This document shows, piece by piece, positions 11,452 to 23,434 of a DNA stretch of 64,000 nt (its first letter is position 1; every line of letters begins with the position of its first letter). The DNA lies in contig NC_085850.1 of assembly GCF_020906515.1 (NCBI RefSeq), positions 3,782,001-3,846,000 of the forward strand. Reading direction: 5' to 3'. The notes under the pieces were generated by a model. The model had not been told where the DNA came from. It saw only the letters and a program-made list of their open reading frames with translations, and made no database searches. This DNA comes from Vanrija pseudolonga. Its lineage: Eukaryota > Basidiomycota > Tremellomycetes > Trichosporonales > Trichosporonaceae. A program made the translations under genes and the position numbers.

Positions 11452-13169
11452 ATGCTTCTGCTCCTCTTGTGGCTGCTGTGCTCCGTTCTGGTCAGCGGGG
11501 CTACCGGCCACTTGACCCAGCTTGAACTGGCCGGCCTGCCCGCTTCCGAGCGCCGCCAGCTCAGCTGGGGCCTCCAAGTGGTTTATCAGGGAGCAACCTT
11601 CTTCAACAAGTGAGTCCAAGCACCAGAGGACGTGCACGGGGTGTATCCTAACTTGCGTCAGCTTCAACTTCTTCAACCAGCCCGGTGAGTGGGCGACCAG
11701 CTAGCAGACTCGTGTGCGGGCAGGCGCTAACAACGAACAAATGGTCAGACCCGAGCCATGGCTGTGAGTCGTTCCACCACACATGCACTGAAGAAACACA
11801 GCTGTTACATACGTCGACGGCCCAACTGCGTTCAAAACCGGACTGGCGTTCTGGACGAATGAGGGGCAACCAGGCATCCAGACCGAGCACTGGACCACGA
11901 TACAGCCTGGACAGCCGCGCAACTCGGTGCGCATTAGCTCCAAGGCGGTCTTCGGGGGAGGCCTCTTCATCTTCGATCTGGCCCTCATGCCGTGGGGCTG
12001 CGGTGTTTGGCCAGCGAGTATGTAGCCCAGCACGAGCTCAAGCGACAACGACTGACACGACACGACACAGTCTGGACGGTCGGAAACCTAGGCACATGGC
12101 CTCAATCGGTTAGTCCAAGTCGCGGTATGTCACTGCTAACGGCGTCCAGGGGGAGATTGACATTGTCGTAAGAGCTTTAAACGAGGTGAATCTGACGCCG
12201 ATCAAAGGAAGGGACCCAGAATATGACTGCAAAGTAAGTGCCACCTCGCCACGAGCGCTAACATGCTGCGCAGTCAGATGTCTGTGTACGTGACTCCGGG
12301 ATGACACCACCAAACTGACAACAGCCACACTTCGTCCGGGTGCACCATCAACACGTCCAACAGAGTCTTCACTGGCAACGCACTCGTGAGTCGTCACCCA
12401 CAGGCAGTTCTGACCACAAGGAAACAAACTGTGATTCGACCAAGTCGGGAGTCGGATGCAGCATTGTGTCCGACTCGGACACCTCGTTCGGGCACAACTT
12501 TAATGCGGCCGGTGGCGGTGTTTACGCCATGCAGTGGGATGGTAGTGGCATTCGAATCTGTGCGTTCATGCGTGTGCGGAGCGATGCTGACGCCAAGGGA
12601 GCTGGACGCGGGCAGCAATCCCCTCAGAGTATGTGGCAAGAGTTCGAGAAGACAATGCTGATCATCTTCAGCATCACGACAGGTTTCCCAACCCCTTCCG
12701 CATGGGGACTGCCAGCTGGAACCTTTGACGCCTCGAACTGCAACCCGTTCCAGTTTTTCCAGCCGCAGGTGCTGGTACTGAACATCAATATCTGCGGTGA
12801 GGGCGACGTCCACGATAGGGCAACTAACACTTTACAGGCGACTGGGCGGGCAATACCTACTCTCGTACGCCGACGGCCGCTAGCAGCAACTAACAGACAG
12901 AGTTCAGCTACTGCCCGGGAACATGCGCCTCGTACATTGCCGACCCGGCCAACATCCAGAACACGGTCATGATCATCAACTCGATCAAGGTATACCAGCA
13001 GGGAGGCAACCCCGCAGTCGTTGGGCAAGCCTTTGACAACCGCAACTTGACTGGAGCGGGAGGGCCGGTTGTCGGCAGAGGCCCCCTGCGCTCACTCGCG
13101 AGCTGCACGCACACGGCCCTACCCAAGACGGCTGTCATTCTTGTATCCTTCATCATTTTGATCAGCTAA
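11452..13169 (+). CDS. Glycoside hydrolase family 16 (endo-beta-1,3(4)-glucanase type), secreted, probably GPI-anchored
   Basis: Cleaves or remodels beta-1,3/1,4-glucans, acting in the cell wall or outside the cell. The N-terminus is a clear signal peptide (MLLLLLWLLCSVLVSGATG). Then come FFNFFNQPDP, YVDG, WGCGVWPAIWTVG and the catalytic block GEIDIVEGTQNMTAN (ExDxxE; first Glu nucleophile, last Glu acid/base), followed by HTSSGCTIN. The catalytic block appears only after removing a 40-nt intron (GTAAGA...CTGACG...AAAG) that begins right after the GTC of IDIV. Read through it, the acid/base Glu would seem lost. The next donor, GTACGT after QMS, restores HTSSGC. The C-terminus ends in a hydrophobic segment (KTAVILVSFIILIS) after a Ser/Gly-rich spacer, as in GPI-anchored proteins. 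Around 430 residues, about ten introns. Exact splice sites in the middle are tentative. Confidence 0.87.
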
Positions 13170-13251
13170 AAGTAGATCCTTGACAAGAAATGACTTTGCA
13201 TCACAGGAACGATTATACATGTAGCACACGCCATAGTCCTCAACATTGTTC

Positions 13252-15254
13252 TTAGGGGTCGATAATTCCATCATCCTCATACGTGGCGCAGTTCCGTGGT
13301 GCCGAGCACGAGCACTTGGCATGGACGAGCACTGAGTAAGATAAAGAATTCAGAGGGTACTCACAGCCACAATCGTCGCACTGCAACGCCGCCCGTGGGC
13401 CCAGCCTCTTGCGGCACACCGAACATCTCTCCTTGCCCCACGTTACGTTTCTCGGTAAGAATGTCATCGCAAAGTTCGTGGCGGCTGTGTCTTAGTAATC
13501 GTCTTGCACCGACGCACCATTTAACAATCTTGGTGGGGTCCTCTGGAGCACAGTGAACCGATGGATAGCGTCAGACGACGGGCCGGGCGAGAGCGAGAGG
13601 CGAAGCTGTGGTAGGGGAACGCTGCTGGAGCTGCTCCGTGGTTCGCTGGTTGCTGACGATGAGCCTCCCTGGGAAATGGACGTGGAGATGTCAGGACTTT
13701 GCGGGCCTCTTGGAGACAGCGGACGGTCCTCTGGTGGCGGGGTAGGATACCCTCCTGGTGAACGGTGAATGGCCGTTATGGGTTGCAGAGGAATGCTCTC
13801 ATCTGTCCTCATCACGCGATTCCTGAGCAATGGCGTCCTTCCTGTCCAATCGTCAGACCCGCCACAAGAGTCACTCTTACCATTCATCTCGCTGGCGTCC
13901 GAGTAGTGGCTGGCGGTCTCGGCCCAGCGCGTTGTTCTCCAGCTACTTCCCACCAGACCCGCCAAGCTGGGAGAACACCGCCGGTCCGCGTAGCTCGGAC
14001 CACCATGGATGAGGCCATCGACAATGGCCTCCTCGATCCCGAGCTCGTCGTCGTCCATATTTGTCTCGGCTGCCTGCATCTCCGCGGCGAGGGAGTGCCC
14101 AAAGACTGGCATGGCGCGCTTGCCCTCGCGGCGGACCACCCTGACCGAGCCCACATGGTCGGTGGCGTCGTCAGTTTCCGGGAGGCTCTGCTCAATGGCC
14201 CGGAGACGAGTGAGGACCTCGGGCATACCTGGTCTATCAGACGGCAGGAAGCGGCAGCACTCGAGCGCCAGGTCGATGAATGCTGCGGGACACCCGGGCG
14301 ACGCTCGCCTTCTGACCTCGTCGGCGTCTGGGACAAACGTCGGGGCCTTGCGCGACCAAAGTTTCGACGTCACGTTTGTGCGGGTCAGAATCTCAATGTA
14401 GATGATGCCGACTGAGAAGACGTCTGTTGGGAGATCAAAGCCGTCTCCCATGTTCACCTCGGGTGACATGTAGCCCTGGTGCTGTCGGCGAGATCCTTCT
14501 CTGCTCACACCTACATCTGTCCCGCAGTATGTCATCTGCCGCATCTCCTCGTCGTTCCTTCCTGTGATGCGCGCAAAGCCAAAGTCGCCAACCTTGATGC
14601 GGTCGTTGGCAGTGATAAGAAGGTTCTCGCCCTTCAGGTCGCGGTGGAGGCACTGGCGGTGTGAGCTCAATCCCCACCGCACCGCTGTGACTCACCTGTC
14701 TGGCATGGAGGTAAGCCACGGCCCTGGCGAGGTCGGTTGCAAACGACAGTCGGAGTCGCCATGGGAAGGGTTCCGACGACCGAATGAGGTCTCTCAAGTT
14801 GCCTCGAGGAACAAACTCTGTGACGATGCTGCCGGGATTGAGTGCGTGCCCACCACAGTTCCATCAGAAGAACACTTACAAGATTCGGCCGTCGTCGGTC
14901 GGTTCCTTGCTCAGGCCCAAGAAGAGGACAATGTTCGGGTGACGGCACTCGCGCATGATCCTCCATTCCCGCTCGAAATACTTGGAGACCTTTACGTGAG
15001 CCGCTGATGCCCAGTGGCCAGACTTACATCGTACTCTGTGGAGCTGTGGATCTCCTTGATGGCAATGTCGACTTCGAGATACTGGCCTGGGGTGCGGTGT
15101 TAACAGAAGGTTCGATGCCCTTGCGCGCTACTCACCCTTGTGTACCGAGCCAAAACTTCCAGCGCCGATCTGTTCTCCCCATACAATGTCCTCGTACTCG
15201 ATGTGAGATGGGGGCCGAGAGGCACAAACTCACGGGCACGACGTCAAAGTCCAT
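13252..15254 (-). CDS. TKL (LISK-like) protein kinase with C-terminal C1-like zinc finger
   Basis: A complete kinase domain starts near residue 8: IGAGSFGSVHKG (glycine loop), DIAIKEI (ATP lysine), EREWRIMRECRHPNIV, VTEFVPRGNLRDL, CLHRDLKGENLLI (catalytic Asp), KVGDFGFARI, YMSPEV and DVFSVGIIYIEIL. HRDLKGEN and the overall layout suit the TKL group; whether it phosphorylates Ser/Thr only is not known. A 200-residue Ser/Pro-rich linker follows (PTPPPEDRPLSP). The last 60 residues read NFAMTFLP...CSVCRKRLGP...CDDCVLVHAKCSCSAPRNC, fitting the C1 spacing C-x2-C, C-x2-C, H-x2-C, x7-C. The usual first His seems to be Asn. This tail depends on a 35-nt intron with an ACTAA branch and another within CDDC. 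About 565 residues and seven or so introns. The start is the ATG of MDFDVVP; an upstream exon cannot be excluded because the frame stays open about 190 nt further without an ATG. Confidence 0.9.
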
Positions 15255-16090
15255 GGCGGGCCCGTAGTGCGCCCCGACAGGCACCAGAGGGGACTTGGAA
15301 TGTTGAAGTGATAGTTCCCCGGAAAGACCTATGCCTGGTGGGGGTCGGCGGTTGGTGTGTTGGTGGCTGGCCGTCCTGTGCGGTAAAGTGTGGGGGATCG
15401 GGGAGGTGGTGGTCTGGGCGGGCTGGTCTGTGCCGTAGACAGGTCAGTGACCAAGGTTCCCCAGTGAGGGGCAGAGTCGGTACAAGTAAGGCCAAAGAGC
15501 TTGGACACTGGTCAGATGTTTAGCATTGGCCACCAAGGGCCGGTGTTTGTGGAGAGGAGCGGCTTGGCCACCACTGAAGCCTCCAAGTGGTGGAGGATTG
15601 GGGGGGAGTACACAATAGTCACACATTGTAACGCGGCGGGCCAGGGCTCTTCAATGACTTGAATCAATGTTTGGGTCAGCAGGCTGGGGTCGCCATGGTA
15701 CCTTGAGCCTTGGGGACAGCGACACTAGAGTCTGGGTAAGTGTTGTGACAGCACAAACGCGTTGAGCGTGGTCGACGGCTGCGCAAACGAGCAAACGAAC
15801 CTCGACTATCAGATTGTCCGCAACCGCGCGGATGTGTGTTCCGACATTCCCATTGTTTACATCATCCACCGATCCAAGCTTTGTAAGAAACATCTATTCT
15901 CGATAAGGGCAGAGGGTTTATCCCTGGGCAAAGACTCGGTTACCAACACTCCCCCGCGCACAACGTCATGGGCGCATCGCTGCAGCTCTGAAGGCTCAAA
16001 AGCTCATGCAACATCCCGAACACAAGTGCTTTCCCAACTCGACCCAACACACCCCAACTCACTCACGCATAGCCATAGCCATAGCCCATC
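15255..16090. promoter_or_regulatory. Divergent promoter between kinase and DOPA-dioxygenase-like genes
   Basis: 836 bp between divergent starts. On the kinase side the minus strand is C/T-rich (about 15330-15450). On the other side, CCAACTCACTCACGCATAGC repeats precede the ATG at 16091. No additional gene is supported. Confidence 0.4.
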
Positions 16091-16779
16091 ATGTCCAACA
16101 CTGGCCCAGCGACCGGACCCAGCGTTCCCCCGGCGACCCCCCTCACGCCGTTCTACCCCAAGTACGCCAAGCCATCGGTCTCTTACCCGACCGACAACCT
16201 CGAGCCCCTCTCGTACATTGCCGAACCCAACGGCACAGGCAAGACGGTGTACAACCCTCCTCGTCCGGATGGCAAGAAGAGCCCGCACTACGACGCCGTC
16301 TGGAACGGCGAGGGTGGGGAAGAGTCCAAGCCGTGGTGGGACTTCCATATCTACCACCTCGTGAGTCGCGCCTGCCGTCGCGCAGCTGACTGGTCGTAGC
16401 CTCTTAGCCCCCAGCATGTCGAGCACGCCCATGCGCTGTACGCGGCCGTGAGGAGGGAGTTCCCCGAGCTTCCCACCTATCGCGTAGGTGGCCTTCACCC
16501 GACACTTACTGACCCTCCCTCCAGTTCTGGGACAAGCCTCTCGGACCTCACCCCATCCCGATGTTCGAGGTCAACGCAAGGACACCACATGAACTCGGCG
16601 CCCTGTTCTCGTGGTTTGTCGCCAACCGTGGACCCTGCAGCGTCCTCATCCACCCAAACACTGGCAACGACGTCGTTGACCACACGACCCACGCGACTTG
16701 GATCGGAGACAAGGTGACGTTGGACGTCGACATGCTCCGTGCCTATCAGAGCGCTGTCGAGGCCAAGGCTGCCAAGTGA
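16091..16779 (+). CDS. DOPA 4,5-dioxygenase-like protein
   Basis: About 190 residues and two or three introns. Matches the small DOPA 4,5-dioxygenase family (PF08883). FHIYHL supplies the first metal-ligand-type His motif. EHAHALYAAVRREFPEL, then FWDKPLGPHPIPMFEVN, LFSWFVANRGPCSVLIHPN and DVVDHTTHATWIG give the characteristic GPHP-x-PM, LIHPN and DH-x-HA-x-W elements. Founding members cleave catechols such as L-DOPA (betalain pigments in Amanita); in yeasts the physiological substrate is unknown. Kozak-type context (CCATCATG) supports the start. The Pro-rich N-terminal 40 residues lie outside the domain. Family membership is firm; substrate is inference. Confidence 0.85.
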
Positions 16780-17524
16780 TCGAGTTAGGGAGCTGCTATA
16801 CATCACATGATACAATTATAAACGAGACCTGGCGTTCCCTGTCGAGCAATCGCCGGCCAGAGACACGGATTACTGGGTGGTGCCCAGGGGCGGTGGTGAA
16901 GGAGTTTCGATGCGAAGCTTGGGAGGCGGCGGCGTCAATATCGTCTGGAGTTCGTTGGACTCGAGCTTCGGGCTCCGCCTACACCGCTGTCAGCGAGCTT
17001 CTGGTGGGACTGAAATTCCACTTGCCGAGATGTTGGGCTCAGCTTTAATAAATAGGCGGGCATAACCCAGGCCCTGTGAGCCATGAGGATTTGTACGTCG
17101 TCTGATCTGCTTGGACTAGAGTGTGCTTGCGGCATGGTGGATGTAGTTGAGAAGGAGGTCGGAAGACCAAGCTTGCATCTTCATATACTTGCCCAGCGCG
17201 CGATCGTGTTTGCACCAAGCACGGTGTTTGAGGACGCGTCTGAACTGGACGACGCCTCAAACGCGCAGCCATTCAAGCTTAAGAAGCCAAGCTAGAATGG
17301 AATGGAACCGATTGAATGGGGCTAGCCAAACACGCCCCTGACACACAGTCATGCAGTCAATGGTACCATCCCCACCCCCACTTGCGATCGCGCGTCGAGC
17401 GAGTTGCATTAAAGAACACACTACAGTAGGCAGCTACATGGACGCCATTACGTCGGCCGGCCGGTGAAGCACCGAGTCACTATTATGGGATCAGAGAGAA
17501 GTTACACAATCCTGTTTCAGGACA
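16780..17524. other. Convergent 3' flanks, no gene seen
   Basis: 745 bp between the tail-to-tail dioxygenase-like and stomatin genes. It includes an AT-rich patch at 16797-16825, probably the 3' end of the upstream transcript, and a GGCCGGCCGG palindrome near 17455. Open frames here have no recognisable domain. Confidence 0.4.
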
Positions 17525-18970
17525 TTAGATCTGAGTCATGCTGGTAAGGAGGCCGGCTTGGGTCGTCGGGTTGCGCGAGTACAGCTCATGGCCTTCACCA
17601 TCCTGTGCTGACGCGGCAACCTGCTGCGAAACCTGTTCGATACCAGTGGCGCCCATGGTCCCGAGGTTCATGGGAACTGTGTGATGGTCAGATCTTGCTT
17701 CGACACTCCAGTGGGTTCCAACATACCAAAGACAACCTTGGAGTTGGCATTACGGGCCATGGCCTGGAGAGCCTCAAGCTGACGAATCTGCATGGCAGCA
17801 GGAGAAGCAAGAATGTCGGCAGCTGAATAGTTAGCGACAGCACTCTTCTTTGCAACCTACCCTGCCTCATGAGCTTGGCGGCGTCGACCTCGGCACGAGC
17901 AGCGATGACCTTGGATTCACCGATACGCTTCTGGGTGGCCGCCGACGACAGGCTCTGCTGGAGCTCGGGCGAGAAGTTGATGTCCTTGAGGAGAATGGAC
18001 TCGATCGACACACCCCACTTCTCAGCCGTGGCCTCGATGATCTCGGCAACCTCGAGGGCAAGGCCTTCACGGTCCGAGATGACGCTTTGCAGGACACGTC
18101 CACCGACGACCTGACGGAGAGTGGTCTCTGTGCCAATGTCAGTTTTGTTGTCCAAGTCGATGGAGGGGCAAGACAACTCACGAGCACGCTCAACGAGAGC
18201 GTACGAGAGGTTGTTGATACCGAAAGCGGCACGGTACGGGGACACAACGTGCCACGAGATAACCGAGTCGACCTCGACCGAAACATTGTCCTTGGTCTGA
18301 ACCGTCTGGCGGGGCACGGTGGTGAGCTGAATCTTGACATCTAGAAGAATGGGTTAGCCATACGCCCCGCCTAGAGCCCTGTGGCTGCACTCACCGACGA
18401 CCGTCATCGACTCGGAGCAGACGTTGACCTGGACAAGACCAGGGTCAACCGACTTGTAGAACTGGCCGAAGCGGCTGATAAGGCCGACCTGACCCTGCTT
18501 GACACTCTTGTAGGGGTTGGGGAGAGGGCAGCATGGGAACTGGCCAAGGACACCGATGCACGAGCCGAGACCTGAGATCATGGAACCGTAGAAACCGTGC
18601 TAGTGGAGTCAGCAAGGTGCCCCCAAGAGTGCTCGGTGCAAGTCGCTCACCGTTACGGATCCGCTGCCGAGGTCCTGCGCGTACGAGGGCTGCATGCTGG
18701 TCAAAGTCAGTACGCGCAACACTTTACGCTCAGCCCTCCGACGCACTCATTCTTCCTAAGAGGCTGCACAGTCTACCTTGTCAGCACGTGTCTTTCCGCA
18801 GCACGCACCATGAGGGCAGCCTGGCTGGGAGGAACACCCCCAGCAGTCGAGGAGGACATCTTGGCGGTGCGCGGCATCTCATCCGTGACGTAGCGGTGAA
18901 GCTCCTCATCATCGTGGAACCTTGCTTGCGGCGGAATCGAGCTTGCGGTCTTGTAGTCGTTCTGAGACAT
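17525..18970 (-). CDS. Stomatin-like SPFH/band 7 membrane protein
   Basis: SPFH proteins form membrane-bound oligomeric scaffolds that organise microdomains and regulate channels or proteases. After a roughly 80-residue polar N-terminus and a hydrophobic hairpin (GLGSCIGVLGQFPCC), the SPFH domain reads GQVGLISRFGQFYKSVDPGL, QTVQTKDNVSVEVDSVISW, YALVERARETTLRQVVG, LEVAEIIEATAEKWGVSIES and LLKDINFSPELQQSLS. It ends with an Ala/Glu-rich helix (AARAEVDAAKLMRQAADIL) and a short tail to MTQI. About 390 residues and five or six introns. The start MSQNDYK is chosen because an ATG 33 nt upstream adds only MNTYHSDCIVT, but that start is possible. Closest to eukaryotic stomatin rather than prohibitin. 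Confidence 0.92.
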
Positions 18971-20223
18971 CGTGACGATACAGTCTGAGTGGTAGGTGTT
19001 CAAAAATGAAAGTCGGGGTTGCTGTGCGGGATAAGAGGCTGAAGAAGGGAAGGTTTGAGTTCAGCTGACTTTAAATATAGCGAGGGGGTCGCCACTCTGT
19101 TGGGTGCGGGGCACACTACTTGGTGCCAAGGCTGGGCGTCAGGTGGCCAGGTGGTCGCGCGCGGTTGCCGGCAGACTGCCGCGCTGCCGCCTCTTGCTCT
19201 CTTCTCCCTCCCTCTCTGGACGGCGGACATTCCGATACCAGCCGCACGCCGTTGCCGCCCCCGGCGTGTAAGGACGACCAGGCACATGAACCCAGCAGCC
19301 CTGTCCGCTGGACGGACACCTGATGGACGAGTGGTAGTGCCTGTGCATCATCATCACAAAGCTTGCCCCCCGCAGCCGGCCGGCCAGCCTGCTTGATGCG
19401 GGAGGATGCGGAAGCCGAGGCTGCTGCTATTGCTGGCGGCGCCGCTGTCATCATCATGCTCGTCGCCGAGGCCAACGGGTTTTGCCAGGTCTTTGCCGTC
19501 GTCTTGGCATGCTTTTGGACACTGCTTTCAGGTGTTTGTCCCTGGGCTCCACACCGCCCTTGACCCAAAGCCGTCCACCGATCTCGGCTCGACCGGCTCT
19601 GTCGCGACCTTTGTGAGTCGGCGGAGCACCGGATTGTCTGTCCGTGGCATGCAGATGTGGATGCCTGGATGCATGCGGCTTGTGGCTGTGCATTGCCGGA
19701 CGACGACGTCGACGTCAGAGGATCAGAGGATCAGAGGATTGATTGGGCCATGTGGGGGTGAGTGGTGGCCGGCTAGATCGGCAACGGCTCAACGCGCGAC
19801 GAGGTGAGAGATTATCCCTCATACAGTCAGAGATTACCCCGCCTTGACAAAAGTCGCGCACTGGGCTGACTGTTGGACACGGTTGTTCCGCACAGTTATA
19901 ATGACTGCATGGATTGTCTGCATACGCTGGACATGACTCTTGACTCTTTTGTCGGCGCCCCTGCCGAAGCCACACACCACTCACTTGTTTCCTGGGCTTC
20001 AGGGAGGCTTGAGCCGACCTCGGCGCTGTCTACTTATTGGGTGGGGGTGTGTGGGGGCCGGGGGCCCAGACTGCACCACGTGATGCAACAACGCGCACCA
20101 CATGAGACCATCGTCACTTTGTCGCCCACCACGACTGGGCACGCAATGAACGACTATCACGACTGCAACTCCTCACTTTGACCATCACACTTGACATTTT
20201 TAGCTCTGTGCTACTCAAAACAT
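18971..20223. promoter_or_regulatory. Long divergent promoter region
   Basis: 1,253 bp between the divergent stomatin and thioredoxin-like genes. There is a TATA-like TTTAAATATAG at 19069-19079 upstream of stomatin (minus orientation). A short direct repeat, GATCAGAG twice plus GATCAGAGG, lies at 19719-19738. A GTGGGGGTGTGTGGGGGCC run is at 20040-20058. No coding exon or tRNA is apparent. Confidence 0.4.
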
Positions 20224-21198
20224 AATGAGGTTCTCCTCGCTCTTCGCATGTGCGGCAGCACTACTCGTGCCCTGTGTAGCTGCGCAGTGAGTTGCCCCCT
20301 GCCACCCACCATCCTTATCGGCCGCTTGGCAAGCGCGATAACTGACTACGCAGGGCTCAGCCAGCCGGCGCCGGCGCTCCTGGCGGCATCGCCGAGATGG
20401 GCAAAACGCTGTGGGCTTCGCTCACTTCCCAAGCGGCCGCCGCGAACTGGACAGCACTTGATGCCGAGATTCCTGGAGTTGTTCGACTCACCGACGCCAC
20501 CTACGAGTCTGTCTTTGAGGAGAGCCAGCCTCAGGACGTTTGGATCGTTCTCGTGTACGTGTCAGGCCAGCGTCGGCGTCATGAGTTTATATTGACGAGA
20601 TTACAGCCACGGAAAGGAGAGCGAGCCGCTCTCCAAGGCGTTCCTCGAGATCCAGAAGAATGCCAGTCTGCTGTTCGACGAGGAGCGCGAGTCTGCCGAG
20701 CCACGCCAGCCCTCTGGTCTCTCCGCCGAGGTCAACTTCAAGTTTGGCCGTGTCGACTACTTTGAGGAGTACCACCTCTGCACGCGATGGCTCATCTTCC
20801 GCGCGCCCATCATGGCCATTGTCACCGACCGCGGATCAGTTCTCCGCTTTGTCAAGCCCAACAACATTTCGCCAACAGGAGAGTTCCTCTACAAGGCTCT
20901 CTCGGGCGACCACTGGCGCGAAGTGCCTGTTTGGGAAGGGAGCCTGAGGCCTGGGGGCAGCAAGTGAGTGGTCAACGAAGAAAAGTTCTCACCCAGCAGT
21001 GGTTGGATCGTCGAGAAGTACCTGTGGGCTGTGGACGAGTGGACTCGCCTCACCAAGGACGTGCCCAAGGTCGTCTGGCTCCTGCTGATGCCCACTGTCG
21101 GTCAATTCATCATGACCTGGCTCCACAGTGGGAACCAGCCCCAGGCTGCCGGACCACAGGGTGGTCAGCGACCCCCGCAGAACGCCAAGACTGAGTAA
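20224..21198 (+). CDS. Thioredoxin-fold ER membrane protein without a CxxC site
   Basis: About 270 residues, three introns. MRFSSLFACAAALLVPCVAAQ is a clean signal peptide, split at the CA|G codon by the first intron. The luminal part contains a thioredoxin-like pattern: LTDATYESVF, DVWIVLVHG, LSKAFLEIQKNA, VNFKFGRVDYFEEYHLCTRW, PIMAIVTDRG and FLYKAL. Only one Cys lies near the position where CxxC would be, so redox catalysis is unlikely. A single transmembrane helix (VVWLLLMPTVGQFIMTWL) is followed by a short Gln/Pro/Gly-rich cytosolic tail ending NAKTE. The topology is type I, like TMX/Eps1-type proteins. A role as an ER chaperone or adaptor is inference; I recognise no named orthologue. 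Confidence 0.7.
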
Positions 21199-21241
21199 CG
21201 GTGACCACACACGGTCGATAAATGGTACATTTTACTCTACA

Positions 21242-23434
21242 TTACGTGCCCCATGGGCGCGCCCCAAGCGCGCCCGATGCAATCTCCACCACCATGAGTC
21301 GCCGGAAGAATGCCATGTTGTCGCCATCAAACTCGAACTTTTGCTTGACCAAGTCGCGGCCGCGGGCGGTGGATTCGAGAGTCTGGCAAGCAAAAACCCC
21401 ACAGTCTGTGTAGTTGTTCTGCTTGGGCGTGTCCTGCGGCAAGGTTAGCTTGCAAGGTGGTGGACCAACTAGACCTACCGGGTCAAATTGATCCTCCCAT
21501 TTTCTCAAATCAAAGGACGAGCCCTTCTTCTCCTGGTGCTCCGACTGAAGGTAGCCGCGAAGTGTCTAATGGATGTTAGGACATCCGGCGCTGATCCTAC
21601 GCACCTTGAACACCTCGTATCGGCGGCCCGAGTCGGCTAGCGAGTCATAGTACTCGATGCGACGCTGCTTGAAGTTTATCACAGCACAGACCCAATGCGA
21701 ATTGCCGTGGTTGATCGGGATCAACAGCTTGTCCAATGCGAAGATGTCGAGCTTCATCTGAGCTGTGAGCGTCGTGACAGGATAAAAGGCCTACCCTCTT
21801 AGTCCAACGAGCCAGCTTGGCCCCGGCATATCCTGCTACCGACAGCTTTTCGTAAAAGAAGGTGTTCAGGCAGTGCAGCGGTCGTCCGTCATCTTTGGCG
21901 CGAGTGTTGATCAGCTCGACATAGAAGTTGATAACTTCGTCGTTCAGCCACACGTCAGGCTTCAGACGCTGGAGTGAGCTCGACGATAGTTCCGCACTCC
22001 CCAGAGTCGCCGCGAAGCTGCGATCACTAAATCGATCTCTGATCTGCACATGTCAGCTCACGCAATCCGTCTCTTCCATACAATGGCGGCCTGTTGCGGG
22101 GTGACATCGTCGGGTATGCGGGGCTGCAAGCGCTCCTTGACCTGCCGTTCGGCCTCTTGGTCTTCGCGGCGCAATCGATCGTAGACATGCGTCTTCTGAC
22201 TATGACTGTCAGCTCAGCGCTTCGGTTTCGAATACTCACACATCCAGCGATGTCGGAACTGGGCGCCGCTTGTTGCGGATTGGTTTTGGGACGGCCTACG
22301 TCATGTCAGCCTTGATCGACCTCGTGCACGTACCCTTGGTTCGCGAGGGCCTTGGAGCTTGTCATCCAGAAGCCTGCGCTTGTCCACGTCCAGCTTGAGG
22401 TTGTGAAGCGACAACGACAGATCACCCTCCTTTCGCAGGTCGGGCGACAGTCCCACCCTTGCTGCGAATGGCCGTGCAGCTGTCGGAATGAGCTGAAGCA
22501 CATGTGGCGAAAACTCACCATCTCGCCTTTCCTTTGAGCGATCCTGCTCGTACGCCTCGCGCACTCGAGCCAAGCTCATCGCGGTACCGTGGTCCCCGGC
22601 GTTGACAGCTTCAACATAATGCCTCTGTAACATCTTTTCTTGCCCAGAGTCATTGCGCCCAGTCCGGAGGTTTGCTGAGCTCTTTGAGGGACGTGATAGC
22701 TGCTTCGGCCCACGGGTGTAGGCTTCGTGCGTGGTTGGCGATGCCGAGCCATCGTCCTGCCTTTTCCAAGAATAACTCCGGCTAGGCTTCTTGTACGCAA
22801 CGTCGGGCCGGGTTGAGGCTCTTGGTGGAGTGGAAGGCCCGGAAGAAGGCCCAGCTGCCGAAGAACTGCTGTTGGTGGACGAGCTCCTGACGTTTACATG
22901 TTCAGATGGGGGAAGAAAGTTTGGCGAATACTTGGACGAAAACAATGGTTGCTCGAGGTTCGGGTGAATTTGTCCCGGGTTGTGGTGAATCCCTGTATGT
23001 CTTGCGGCGTGGTCGTTGAGATGCTGTCGAGCTTCTAGTGTTCCACGATCACGTTTCTGGCGTATGGCCAGGGCCTCGGTGCCACTGTCCTCGCCATCAT
23101 CCGGGACCTCGAACACTTGGTGACCGCCGCTGTGGATCCATCCCAGTGCCCCGCGTGGATGTGATGCCAGAGGTGATATCGACCGCATTGGCGGTTGAGC
23201 TGCCTCTGTTAGTGTGAGAGCCAGACACTGGCACGACTCATGACACCTACTTGGGCCAGGTGAGGAGAACAAGCCTTTGAAGCTCTGCACAGCGCTGCCG
23301 AACCACGATCCCCAGTTCCTCTCGACTGTATTCGTCGCGTTTGGTGCGCGTTTGACCAACTTTGACGGTCGATGCTCAGACGAGTCGTTGTCAGAGACTG
23401 CAGAGAAGGGGCGTTTGACCGACAGGCCGTTCAT
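21242..23434 (-). CDS. ULP1: Ulp1-family SUMO protease (C48)
   Basis: Cleaves SUMO precursor and SUMO conjugates. The C-terminal 200 residues hold the whole C48 domain: DVWLNDEVINFYVELI, FFYEKL, LARWTK, DIFALDKLLIPINHGNSHW (catalytic His), RIEYYDSL (Asp) and NNYTDCGVFACQTLE (Cys, with Gln earlier in the domain). The N-terminal 400 residues are Ser/Pro-rich with KRP and KLVKRAP basic patches, suited to nuclear-pore or nuclear targeting. The first in-frame ATG after the upstream stop is at 23434 (MNGLSVKRPF). The open frame extends 11 codons further but begins at TTG, so it was trimmed. About 620 residues and six introns. It overlaps no neighbour and is tail-to-tail with the thioredoxin-like gene, only 43 bp apart. 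Confidence 0.92.
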
